DNA from: Clostridium sp. 'White wine YQ'
Lineage (GTDB): Bacteria > Bacillota > Clostridia > Clostridiales > Clostridiaceae
NCBI RefSeq assembly: GCF_028728205.1
Contig: NZ_JAQYUU010000005.1
Location: 62,001 to 126,000, forward strand
DNA: 64,000 nt
Direction of reading: 5' to 3'
Made by a program: the position numbers and the translations under genes. Numbering within the stretch: position 1 is the first letter of the stretch; each line of letters starts with the position of its first letter. Shown piece after piece: positions 53,847-64,000 of the stretch. Below the pieces are notes generated by a model. It worked only from the letters and a program-made list of their open reading frames with translations. It was not told where the DNA came from and did not search any database.

Positions 53847-54737
53847 ATGGTTATTACACCAGATATTCCTACACTTAAGTGTACTATTAGAAATGGTATT
53901 AAGTTCTTTGAACTAATAGCTGAACCCGTAAATCAAGAAATACTTCCCGGAGTCTTTATCAATGGCTGGGGATATAATGGGAGTATACCAGGACCTACTA
54001 TACAAGCCTATCCTGGGGACTATGTTAACATACGTGTAATAAATCATTTGCCAGAAGCAACAAGTATTCATTGGCATGGGCTTGATGTTCCTAATGTCAT
54101 GGATGGTGTACCCCATGTAGAACCTTCACCACTGATTGAACCTGGGAATTATTTTGATTATCACTTTAGGATAACTAACCCACCAGGAACACATATGTAT
54201 CATTCTCATGTTAATGTAGCAAAACAAGATATGCTAGGCCTTTTAGGTGGTTTTATAATTCTTGATCCATATGAAAGACATATTAATAAAGATTACCTCC
54301 TTCTTATGCAGGAGTGGAGTCTTGTTGGTTTAGACAAAGGAAAGGAAATAAAACCTGGAAAGTATGATCTTAATCCTTTTGCTATGGACTTCAATATGTT
54401 TACTATTAATGGTAAAAGTTTTCCATCAACCACTGCTATGCCAGTTGAATATTGTGATATTGTACGTTTAAGATTAGGCGCTATACAGATTAATCATCAC
54501 CCTATGCATATTCATGGACATCAATTCGTTGTTGAAAAATCAGATGGCAATCCTATAGCTGATAATAATAGAATTTTAAAAAACACAATATTAGTTGCCT
54601 CTGGAGAAACTTGGGATGTCTTATTTGAAGCAGATAACCCTGGAATTTGGCCTTTTCATTGTCATATTTCCCACCATGTTTCTAATAACTTTACCGATGG
54701 AACTGGAGGCATGTTTACAACCTTAGTTTATAAATAA
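53847..54737 (+). CDS. Two-domain multicopper oxidase without signal peptide
   Basis: The 296-residue protein has all four copper-binding motifs: H75-W-H77-G, H119-S-H121, H218-P-M-H221-I-H223-G-H and H271-C-H273-I-S-H-H277. The length and two cupredoxin domains match compact laccases that trimerise to complete the trinuclear site. No signal peptide or Tat motif is present, which resembles spore-coat laccases rather than exported enzymes. The start is ATG 53847, with GGAG upstream; TTG 53826 would put that site inside the frame. It diverges from the double-MerR operon. Oxygen use would be odd in a strict anaerobe. Confidence 0.85.
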   Translation: MVITPDIPTLKCTIRNGIKFFELIAEPVNQEILPGVFINGWGYNGSIPGPTIQAYPGDYVNIRVINHLPEATSIHWHGLDVPNVMDGVPHVEPSPLIEPGNYFDYHFRITNPPGTHMYHSHVNVAKQDMLGLLGGFIILDPYERHINKDYLLLMQEWSLVGLDKGKEIKPGKYDLNPFAMDFNMFTINGKSFPSTTAMPVEYCDIVRLRLGAIQINHHPMHIHGHQFVVEKSDGNPIADNNRILKNTILVASGETWDVLFEADNPGIWPFHCHISHHVSNNFTDGTGGMFTTLVYK

Positions 54738-54828
54738 TGTTCCCTTGAATCATACTTTTTTGGTATTTACAATACCTCTATCATCAACATATTATGTAGC
54801 AAATCCAAATGACTTTTTATTTCACTCA

Positions 54829-54877
54829 AAAAAGGCCATGGATTGAGAACTTATTTCCCTTACTCCATGGTCTTTTT
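54829..54877. terminator. Bidirectional terminator
   Basis: AAAAAGGCCATGGA pairs with TCCATGGTCTTTTT (one wobble) across a 21-base loop, between convergent genes. Confidence 0.8.
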
Positions 54878-54929
54878 ATTCATATAAGCTTATTTCAGTT
54901 TACTATATTCTTCAGTTGTATGTTAAATT

Positions 54930-55496
54930 TTAGACCCTTAGTGAGCCACGAAATCCCCTTGCACCATAGTAGGATTCAGCACCGTTATGATATACAAAGA
55001 CATTACCATAGCGAAAATCCGTAAAGATGGCTCCACCGAGTTTTCTAATCTCAGAAGGTGTTTTCACCCAGTTGGATGTTTTTATATCAAAATTTCCAAG
55101 CTCCTGCAGTTCTCGATACTGTTCTTCAGTTAAAATATCAATTCCCATATCAGTTGCCATGCCAATAGCACTATTTTTAGGCTTATGCTCTTTCCTTGAC
55201 TCTAACGCTTCATGATCGTAACATACACTTCTTCGACCTTTAGGACTTTCTGCTGAACAATCATAAAATACGTATTCCCCAGTTTTCTCATCATGACCAA
55301 TAACATCTGGTTCACCGCCTGATACTTCCATTTCATTAAGTGACCACAATTTTTCAGTATTAGCTTCCAGTTTTTCTTCTACTTTAGCCCATTCAAACCC
55401 TTTATGTCGATTCATATTTTTCTCAAAACGGGATTTTAATGTTTTGATCAATTCCTCACGTTGTTCTGGTAACAACTCCTTTTTTTTATTTTCCAT
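54930..55496 (-). CDS. DUF4256 family protein
   Basis: The 188-residue soluble protein matches DUF4256 in length and sequence (EKLWSLNEMEVSGGEPDVIG, VFYDCSAESPKGRRSVCYDH, NAIGMATDMG-like NSAIGMATDMGIDILTEEQY, GNVFVYHNGAESYYGARGFR). The family is common in Firmicutes and its function is not known. It is downstream of a WYL-type regulator on the same strand, 18 bases away, and the two are probably one operon. Confidence 0.88.
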   Translation of the reverse strand: MENKKKELLPEQREELIKTLKSRFEKNMNRHKGFEWAKVEEKLEANTEKLWSLNEMEVSGGEPDVIGHDEKTGEYVFYDCSAESPKGRRSVCYDHEALESRKEHKPKNSAIGMATDMGIDILTEEQYRELQELGNFDIKTSNWVKTPSEIRKLGGAIFTDFRYGNVFVYHNGAESYYGARGFRGSLRV

Positions 55497-55514
55497 AGTG
55501 AAACCTCCTCATAA

Positions 55515-56486
55515 TTAAATTTTCATAATCTTATATAATCGTAATCTCTCTTGTAACACTTCTAATACTTCTTCCGGCATTTCCTTCACCTTAATATCCT
55601 CACCTAAGAAAAGTATCCAGTTTATTATTTCACTTAACTCTTCAGGTTTATTAATGTCAATAAAAGTTTTTAGAATTGCTGTTGTTTGGTAAGGGTTAGT
55701 ATATGAAATTGAAACAGCTACAGGGTGGTATTTTTTAAACTGAGCAATTGCTTTAGGACCAAGTTCGAGAATGAGGTTAATTACTTCTTCCTGCTTACTT
55801 AGTTTTTCTAATATCTTTTTCTTACTTAATCTTTTTTTCTCATTATAAGGACTCACATCAATTAGATGATCCACAGGAAAAATATGTTTCCTTTCTTCCT
55901 TTAAGTCAAAACCTTCAATTAACCAAATACTATTTTCATGATAAAGGTGCAAGAGATACATTGGGTAAGACTTTACTATATTCTCTTCTTTTATTGTAAT
56001 TAACAAATAGCTATCCAGAAGAAGGACTTGAATGAGTTTTTCTAGCATTGGATGTGGAAGATCTGAAAGATCAAGCAAGTCTGGATTATAGGGATTGGTT
56101 CCTTCAAAAAGTAATATTTGATTTAAAAGGACAAGATCTTCTTGCTGGCTTTCTGAAATGAGACCTAGTAATTTTTCGGCTAAGGACTGACGACTCTTTA
56201 AATATGGTAGTTGCTGATTTCTTGTTGCCATAAAGGCAATAAAAAGGGCTTTCACTTCATTATTAGTAAATCGAACAACTGGAAGAACAGAGTTTTGCAT
56301 GACAAAATACCCGCCATCCCTTCCTACTTCAGCCACCAGTGGCATCCCCATTTCCTCGATTTCTCTGATATCTCTAATTGCTGTAGAACGGGATATATTA
56401 AATTCTTGTATAATTTCAGAAATTGTAAAGTGACCGCGATTGTTGATATACCTCATTATTGTATTAATCCGTTCTACTTTTTTCAT
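55515..56486 (-). CDS. HTH + WYL domain transcriptional regulator (YobV-like)
   Basis: The 323-residue protein has an N-terminal HTH_11 winged helix (INTIMRYINNRGHFTISEII, SRSTAIRDIREIEEMGMPLV) and a C-terminal WYL-type sensor with WCX extension (about 140-323, HLYHENSIWLIEGFDLKEER). WYL domains sense nucleic acid or small ligands. AGGAGG precedes ATG 56486. It is divergent from a GyrI-like gene, like the Bacillus yobV/yobU pair, so it probably regulates that gene as well as the DUF4256 gene downstream. Confidence 0.9.
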   Translation of the reverse strand: MKKVERINTIMRYINNRGHFTISEIIQEFNISRSTAIRDIREIEEMGMPLVAEVGRDGGYFVMQNSVLPVVRFTNNEVKALFIAFMATRNQQLPYLKSRQSLAEKLLGLISESQQEDLVLLNQILLFEGTNPYNPDLLDLSDLPHPMLEKLIQVLLLDSYLLITIKEENIVKSYPMYLLHLYHENSIWLIEGFDLKEERKHIFPVDHLIDVSPYNEKKRLSKKKILEKLSKQEEVINLILELGPKAIAQFKKYHPVAVSISYTNPYQTTAILKTFIDINKPEELSEIINWILFLGEDIKVKEMPEEVLEVLQERLRLYKIMKI

Positions 56487-56597
56487 AGAGCCTCCTAAAC
56501 AGTATCACTTTTTGACATAATTTAAGATTATTATATACTTATCAACTAAATATTACAAATTCATTAGATAAATTATAAGAAAAGGAAGGTTTTAAAT

Positions 56598-57077
56598 ATG
56601 GCAGATTATACATTAGTAGAAAAAGACGGTTTTGTTGTTTTAGGTTTAGGAACTGAACTTAAGAGTCATTACACAGACTTTGCAGGATTAAACAAGGAAA
56701 AATCAGACTTTTGGATATCAGTTAGCCAAGATGGAAGGCTTGATGCTTTAAAATCTATCGCTACAAATGACTATATTTTTACCGTAAACGAAGCGGTAAA
56801 TAACAAGATGATGTATTATGTTGGGGTCCTTACAGATGCATCCCTATCAGAGGAAACTAGAGCTATCCAATTTCCTAAAGGGGAATACCTAGTTGTTAAA
56901 GGTGACGGAAATACAATCGATGAATTGAATAATAAACTTACTGGAATCGCCTTTGGTCAGGTCTTACCAGAAGCAAAGGATTTTGCCTATGTTGGTGGTC
57001 CAAATGCAATGGTTGAGATGGGACAGCAAAATGGTTTAGTTTTTGGTGAAATGTGGATTCCGGTTGTTAGAAAATAA
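56598..57077 (+). CDS. GyrI-like effector-binding domain protein (YobU-like)
   Basis: The 159-residue protein is a stand-alone AraC effector-binding/GyrI-like domain (YTLVEKDGFVVLGLGTELKS, YYVGVLTDASLSEETRAIQF, PKGEYLVVKGDG). Such domains bind drug-like or other small molecules and can sequester them. AAGGAAG lies before ATG 56598. It is divergent from the WYL regulator and may be co-transcribed with the next gene. Confidence 0.88.
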   Translation: MADYTLVEKDGFVVLGLGTELKSHYTDFAGLNKEKSDFWISVSQDGRLDALKSIATNDYIFTVNEAVNNKMMYYVGVLTDASLSEETRAIQFPKGEYLVVKGDGNTIDELNNKLTGIAFGQVLPEAKDFAYVGGPNAMVEMGQQNGLVFGEMWIPVVRK

Positions 57078-57100
57078 ATAATTATAAAGGAGGCATAAAT

Positions 57101-57565
57101 ATGTCTTATATTGTTGATTTTAAAAATGTATCTACAGTTGGTTTAGAGTCTTCACCTGTAGTTGATGCACTTGCTGGATTACGTGCTAATGAGGCTCGCT
57201 ACTTTATGAACAAATACAAGCATGAATTTACTGTTATACCTGCTAGTGAAAGCCAGGATACCCTTGATTATGTGAATCAAATTTTGAAAAAAGAACGTGA
57301 TATTGAGTTCTCAGCAAAGCCCTTAGAAACATCACGCTTTCAAGTAGAAAATATCAAATTTGCTTATGTTTTTTATGAGGATGGTCTTTCAATTAACGTT
57401 ATGTATACTGTTGATGATCCTAAGAAACGTGCCGTTGGTTTGAAACTTTCTGAAGGAATGGATATACCAAAGGAGCTTGAAGGTAAATTTAAGTTTGCTA
57501 GGCAAAAGTCTAAGCTAGCTGGAACAATTAGAGGCTCATTTTTTATAATTAAAGGAGAATACTAA
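57101..57565 (+). CDS. Hypothetical protein, operon partner of GyrI-like gene
   Basis: The 154-residue soluble protein starts MSYIVDFKNVSTVGLESSPV and has no signal, membrane segment or known motif. The sequence is mixed alpha/beta, with NEARYFMNKYKHEFTVIP and YVFYEDGLSINVMYTV among recognisable stretches. AAAGGAGG precedes ATG 57101, 23 bases after the GyrI-like stop, so they form one operon. I do not recognise a family with confidence. It ends before a strong hairpin terminator. Confidence 0.75.
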   Translation: MSYIVDFKNVSTVGLESSPVVDALAGLRANEARYFMNKYKHEFTVIPASESQDTLDYVNQILKKERDIEFSAKPLETSRFQVENIKFAYVFYEDGLSINVMYTVDDPKKRAVGLKLSEGMDIPKELEGKFKFARQKSKLAGTIRGSFFIIKGEY

Positions 57566-57616
57566 CGTAATCTTTTAAATGTTATGAAATTAATTAAAAT
57601 TTTATTTGTACATAAA

Positions 57617-57649
57617 AGTAACAGGCTCATGAATTATGAGCCTGTTACT
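57617..57649. terminator. Strong bidirectional terminator-like hairpin
   Basis: A perfect 14-bp stem AGTAACAGGCTCAT / ATGAGCCTGTTACT with a 5-base loop lies between convergent genes. Confidence 0.85.
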
Positions 57650-57668
57650 ATAATCTATTTCTTATCTA

Positions 57669-60293
<2,625 letters not shown>

Positions 60294-60323
60294 CTAAGTG
60301 TTGATGGAGCAATTCCCTATCAA
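60294..60323 (-). other. Possible 9-codon uORF and hairpin in the rph leader
   Basis: TTG 60323 to TAG 60294 would encode MIGNCSINT, with AGGAG about 9 bases upstream. GGAGCA (60306-60311) and TGCTCC (60331-60336) pair and would mask that site. Translation is not proven. Confidence 0.3.
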
Positions 60324-60446
60324 GTTTATCTGCTCCTATACTATCCTAAATAAGTACGAATTATAAGCCTATTATTTAAAAATTGCATATGATATAATTA
60401 AACTGGGAGGAGTAGTTAACTACAAAACTCAAACTCCTAAAGCAAA

Positions 60447-60476
60447 ATTCCCCCAAACCTTTTAGTCTGAGGGAAT
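60447..60476 (-). terminator. CCCTC-type hairpin terminator (copy d)
   Basis: ATTCCCCCAAAC pairs with GTCTGAGGGAAT with two mismatches, past the BNR-repeat gene. Its 5' arm and flank (60437-60460) are identical over 24 bases to 62154-62177. Confidence 0.75.
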
Positions 60477-60495
60477 ATAAAATATTTACCTTTCA

Positions 60496-61833
60496 TTACC
60501 CTATTTCTTTAGATGGTGGCTCCACCAATTCAACAAAACTCCAAGTTACTCCCCTATCCTCTGATTTATATTTTGCCATAACAGTACCTCCCTTGAAATC
60601 ACCTTGTTCCCCTTGTCCTACCAAAAGAAACAATTGTCCATTTTCAATATAAGGAGTTTCTGGTTGAATAAAAGGCTCGAGGGTGATACCATTCCATTCT
60701 TCAGTATGAACAGGTATCTTTATTGGCTCAAAAGTTTTACCTCCATCTTGTGTTCTGTAAAAGTTGGTAACTGCTCCTTCCACCTTTGGATAACATACAA
60801 AGCCTAGATTTTCATCTATAAAACCTGCTGACTGCAAAAGCCAAGTGCTAGGCCCATTTCCCACCTCATTCCATGTGTCCCCTCCATTTGTTGTTTTACA
60901 GATTACTTGTCCTTCTTGAGACATAGTCCTTCCATTTGTTACAATAACATAACCTACTGTATCCGTTGGGAAACTGCAAAACCTCACCCTTGCACTATCT
61001 ATGGTTTTATTTATTTCAGATGTTTTCCAAGTGGTTCCACTATCCTCTGAGTGAATCATCATAAGCGGATTTTCCCTAGTTCCTCCATAGACGAAGGCTG
61101 TTTTTTCAGGAGATATTACATAACTTTTTTCCTGCAACTTATTAGAATAAGGTTTCCCATCTCCAACTGCTACTAATGTTTCTAGTGGAATAGGGACCTT
61201 TTTCCACGAACTTCCCTTATCATAACTTACATATAAGATTCTATTTTCTATCTTATATGTATACTGCTTATTTTCATAAGGAATTTCAGCTTCATGTTCA
61301 TTTCTATACTCGTCGCTTTCTTTCGCACCACTAACTTGGTATTTTTCTAAATCATATCCAGCTGGTCTTTGCAATTTATTTACTGTATAAGTAATAGTTC
61401 CATCTGACTTTGTTTCTTCATTAAACCATAAAACCCATTGAACTTTTACTTTATTTTCCTCTACAATCCCATTCCAACTATAGGCACTTCTTTCATCTAT
61501 CTTCTTTGTAACAACTGAAAAGTCAACTTGAATTACATTAGTTTCTTTGATTTCAATATCATCAATAGAATAGTCCATTAGTTTTTGATCTTTAGGCACA
61601 TATTTCCCTCTGTATTGTTCCGTATATGATTCAAGCCACTTTTTCCCCACTATAGTAAGATCCTTGGTATTAACTTCAACTTGGAAACCTTCAGGCGATT
61701 GAAACTTAATCTTACTTTGCTGGTATTTATAATAACCGAAATAACAAGCCAATAGAATCAAAATAATTATAAAACTTATTAACCCTATCTTATATATTTT
61801 CTTTTTTTGTTCTTTAATATTATTTATAAACAC
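60496..61833 (-). CDS. Membrane-anchored BNR/Asp-box repeat protein
   Basis: The 445-residue protein has a basic N-terminus, one membrane segment (about 17-34) and an extracellular part with a sialidase-like Asp-box propeller. The Asp-boxes are SEDSGTTWKTSE, TNGGDTWNEVG, TQDGGKTFEPI and SEDRGVTWSFVE. No sialidase catalytic site is obvious. The stretch before the propeller (about 40-180) is a separate domain I do not recognise. The start is GTG 61833 with AAGGAG upstream. A small membrane protein gene lies 65 bases upstream, same strand. Confidence 0.82.
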   Translation of the reverse strand: MFINNIKEQKKKIYKIGLISFIIILILLACYFGYYKYQQSKIKFQSPEGFQVEVNTKDLTIVGKKWLESYTEQYRGKYVPKDQKLMDYSIDDIEIKETNVIQVDFSVVTKKIDERSAYSWNGIVEENKVKVQWVLWFNEETKSDGTITYTVNKLQRPAGYDLEKYQVSGAKESDEYRNEHEAEIPYENKQYTYKIENRILYVSYDKGSSWKKVPIPLETLVAVGDGKPYSNKLQEKSYVISPEKTAFVYGGTRENPLMMIHSEDSGTTWKTSEINKTIDSARVRFCSFPTDTVGYVIVTNGRTMSQEGQVICKTTNGGDTWNEVGNGPSTWLLQSAGFIDENLGFVCYPKVEGAVTNFYRTQDGGKTFEPIKIPVHTEEWNGITLEPFIQPETPYIENGQLFLLVGQGEQGDFKGGTVMAKYKSEDRGVTWSFVELVEPPSKEIG

Positions 61834-61898
61834 GTATTTATTCTCCTTAATAACTATATCAATTATAATTATACTCTAGCCTAATGAAATACAGACAT

Positions 61899-62042
61899 TT
61901 ATTTTTTCTTTCTCTCTCTTCTAGATTTCATAAAACTCTTTAATAATATAATTAATCCAGTTAGTACGACCCCCACTACCAATATTGGAAGTACTATATA
62001 GATACAGATAATGAATATCTCCGTTTTCTCATTCCACTCCAA
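61899..62042 (-). CDS. Small single-pass membrane protein
   Basis: A 47-residue frame starts at TTG 62042, about 10 bases after AGGAG, and ends at TAA 61899. It has one long hydrophobic segment (IFIICIYIVLPILVVGVVL, about 9-27, continuing as TGLIILL) and a highly basic tail (MKSRRERKKK), so the tail should face the cytoplasm. It precedes the BNR-repeat gene on the same strand. No family recognised. The true start could be the GTG 6 bases further upstream. Confidence 0.5.
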   Translation of the reverse strand: MEWNEKTEIFIICIYIVLPILVVGVVLTGLIILLKSFMKSRRERKKK

Positions 62043-62164
62043 CTTTACCACTCTCCTACCTTATACTTAGAGGTTTTAGGAACCTCTTCTACTACAGCAA
62101 ATTATATAAATCCTTAACTTAATTATATCAGTATTCGTTAAAAAATTAGTGCTCTAAAGCAAAA

Positions 62165-62190
62165 TTCCCCCAAACCTAAGTCTGAGGGAA
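62165..62190 (-). terminator. CCCTC-type hairpin terminator (copy e)
   Basis: TTCCCCCAAAC pairs with GTCTGAGGGAA with two mismatches; the minus strand then gives TTTTGC. It lies past the SDR gene. Confidence 0.7.
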
Positions 62191-62223
62191 AAAACACACT
62201 TCCATATCTAGTTAAACTTGTGA

Positions 62224-63078
62224 CTAAAGAGTTCCCATATCCCTAGCAGTATAGATAGAATGATATTTTGGACGGAAATTAAGTTCATTTTTAATACGCT
62301 CTGTATCAGCTGTCAATTCCCATAGGTTAGTCATAAGCCACCCGTCTTTAGTTGGTACCTGTTCTGGTCCTCCATAGAGCTTATATAATTCACCAATAGC
62401 TATAGGATTATCATCTGCAACATTGTATATACGCCCGCCAATACCTGGTGTACTAGCTGCAAGTAGTAGTGCTTGACTGACATCTTCATGATGCACCATG
62501 GATTGTTTTTTTAATGGGTACCAGTTAATCATATAAGGCAAAATTTCTTCAATGTGTGGATCACCATCTCCATAAACAAATGCTAACCTCATAATGCGAA
62601 TATCTAGTCCTTGCTCACGATGTAATCTTAGCAGAGCTTCTTCTGCAGCAATTTTTGTTTTAGGATATATCAGTTTAGCTGGCATAAGAATATCATCTTC
62701 TCTGCATAGCCTATTTACACTAATGTCACGATACACATTTCCGGTGCTAGTAAAAACAAATCTTGTAACACCTGCCTCTAGAGATGCTTTAGCTAGTGTA
62801 ATAGTTGCATCTAAATTCACTGCTCTAGCTACTTCTTCACTAATACCACCTCGAAATTGAGCAGCAATATGTATAACTGCATCAACCCCTTGTATAACTT
62901 TTGTGAGATTCTCATTATCTAAAAGATCTCCCTCTATCACTTCTGCTCCTAATTCTTTTAATTCTAGTGCTCGTTCAGCATTTCTTACAAGAATACGTAC
63001 AGCATGACCTTGCTTAAGCAAATATGGTACAAATCGACTTCCTACCTTACCTGTTGCCCCAGTTACAAATATCTTCAT
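62224..63078 (-). CDS. Extended SDR / NAD-dependent epimerase-dehydratase-like protein
   Basis: The 284-residue protein has the Rossmann motif MKIFVTGATGKVGSRFVPYL, the acidic region after GAEVIEGDLLD, the serine of FTSTGNVY and the YxxxK pair in YPKTKIAAEEA. It is an extended short-chain dehydrogenase of the nucleotide-sugar epimerase type, but its substrate is unknown. It is divergent from an XRE/MmyB regulator, which is a common pairing and suggests control by it. Confidence 0.88.
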   Translation of the reverse strand: MKIFVTGATGKVGSRFVPYLLKQGHAVRILVRNAERALELKELGAEVIEGDLLDNENLTKVIQGVDAVIHIAAQFRGGISEEVARAVNLDATITLAKASLEAGVTRFVFTSTGNVYRDISVNRLCREDDILMPAKLIYPKTKIAAEEALLRLHREQGLDIRIMRLAFVYGDGDPHIEEILPYMINWYPLKKQSMVHHEDVSQALLLAASTPGIGGRIYNVADDNPIAIGELYKLYGGPEQVPTKDGWLMTNLWELTADTERIKNELNFRPKYHSIYTARDMGTL

Positions 63079-63217
63079 AAATTAATTCACTCCAATCCAA
63101 ATAGTTTTGTTTATTAGTTATTTATGTTATATTACTGATTATATAAGAGCCAAAATAACTCAACCACATTGTAGTTATCATACGATTGAGAGTAGTAGGA
63201 TATAAGGAGGATAATAT

Positions 63218-64000
63218 ATGAATGAGATTACATTACAGCAATCTCTAGGTGAATTTTTACGAGCTAATAGAGAACGTCTTACACCAGAACAGGTTGGATT
63301 ACCTTCAAATGGACGTCGCCGCACACCTGGACTTCGCCGCGAGGAAGTAGCTCAACTAGCCAATGTCGGTGTTTCTTGGTATACATCTATAGAACAAGGG
63401 AAAGACGTACATCCTTCTCATCAAGTATTGGAGAGTTTGGCTGCTGCATTAAGATTATCTGATGATGAAAGACGATATCTTTTTTTATTAGCTAAATCAG
63501 ATGAAATGGGTCAATCAGAAATTTATAAAGATATTAGTATTGGATTAGAAAGAGCTGTTTTCGCATTAGAACCTCATCCTGCATATATAATAGATAAATA
63601 CTGGGATATATTATTATGGAATCGTGCTGCAGAATATATATTTCAATTTCCTCCATATTCAGAAAACATGAATACAAAACCAAACTTATTACATTCTTCA
63701 CTAATTGACCCACTTATAAAAGAAAACATTTCAGATTGGGAAGAACGGGCTAAAATCGTTATTGCAAGATTTAGAGCAGATTGTGCTCGCTCCCCTAAAG
63801 ATGCGAGATTAAATGAAATGATTGAGAAATATAAGCAAGAAAGTGAATTCTTCCGTTTATGGTGGCCTCGTTATGAAGTTAAAACTGTTACTGACTGTCA
63901 TAAGTTATTGAATGATCCTCAAATTGGAGAATTGGAGTTTGATCATGTGAACTTACAGTTATCAGACTATCCTGATTTAAAATTAATGATTTATACTGCC
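63218..64000 (+). CDS. XRE family regulator with MmyB-like domain, 3' truncated
   Basis: ATG 63218 follows AAGGAGG by 7-8 bases and the frame is open to the window end (261 codons seen). The N-terminal HTH_XRE domain is about residues 8-75 (NGRRRTPGLRREEVAQLANV, SWYTSIEQGKDV). A MmyB-like ligand-binding domain follows (about 105-261, PAYIIDKYWDILLWNRAAEY, FRLWWPRYEVK). Such regulators bind small lipid-like ligands and often control a divergent SDR gene, as is the case here. The C-terminus is outside the window. Confidence 0.9.
   Translation, partial: MNEITLQQSLGEFLRANRERLTPEQVGLPSNGRRRTPGLRREEVAQLANVGVSWYTSIEQGKDVHPSHQVLESLAAALRLSDDERRYLFLLAKSDEMGQSEIYKDISIGLERAVFALEPHPAYIIDKYWDILLWNRAAEYIFQFPPYSENMNTKPNLLHSSLIDPLIKENISDWEERAKIVIARFRADCARSPKDARLNEMIEKYKQESEFFRLWWPRYEVKTVTDCHKLLNDPQIGELEFDHVNLQLSDYPDLKLMIYTA

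Overview
The window looks like chromosome from a saccharolytic, spore-forming Clostridium, probably Clostridium sensu stricto. The evidence is strong AT richness, AGGAGG-type ribosome binding sites with frequent TTG/GTG starts, the spore genes cotJA-cotJB-cotJC and spoVAC-spoVAD-spoVAE, a Spo0E-like peptide, a full-length pyruvate:ferredoxin oxidoreductase, an anaerobic Ni-Fe CO dehydrogenase homologue, cell-wall-binding repeat 2 proteins and a large amylopullulanase. The species cannot be fixed from the sequence alone. I saw no rRNA, tRNA, CRISPR array, insertion sequence or prophage.

Layout. 1-10 kb: 3' end of an NADH-oxidase-type flavoprotein, a CotF-like coat protein, a divergent cooS/PFOR pair, a DUF3787 peptide and a YyaL-type thioredoxin-domain protein. 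10-18 kb: a LytTR/DUF3021 pair with an unusually clear promoter, a chemoreceptor, the cotJ and spoVA operons, CheV and a 112-residue mini-chemoreceptor. 18-28 kb: an MBL hydrolase/TetR operon with two palindromic operators, a 1548-residue starch hydrolase, a DUF438/hemerythrin-like protein and a CWB2 surface protein. 28-35 kb: an operon of a Na+,K+-ATPase-like P-type ATPase with two TrkA/RCK proteins, then a tandem pair of signal-less sugar-binding-protein homologues, the second frameshifted. 35-41 kb: small regulators, an hslO-merR operon under a textbook MerR promoter, tag, GNAT and an S66 peptidase. 41-50 kb: two CarboxypepD_reg-like proteins, an ABC-F resistance ATPase behind an elaborate leader, a Spo0E-like peptide, a GSDH-like propeller and a guanine-riboswitch-controlled purine permease. 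50-64 kb: MerR/patatin, a double-MerR regulator with a DUF6273 protein, a two-domain multicopper oxidase, a WYL regulator with a GyrI-like protein, a rifampicin phosphotransferase, a BNR-repeat protein, an SDR enzyme and a partial XRE/MmyB regulator.

The genes form many short, independently terminated units rather than one pathway. Recurrent themes are sporulation, antibiotic or redox stress (ABC-F, Rph, Hsp33, four MerR-type regulators, altered CooS) and signal sensing. The best candidates for something undescribed are: (1) the ABC-F leader, where a 6-codon uORF, an anti-antiterminator, an antiterminator and an intrinsic terminator share one complementary motif and a second 20-residue leader peptide follows; (2) a CooS whose C-cluster cysteine is replaced by glutamate and whose D-cluster motif is CX2C; (3) the Na,K-ATPase-like pump with two RCK proteins; (4) the hslO-merR operon with a 19-bp-spacer promoter.
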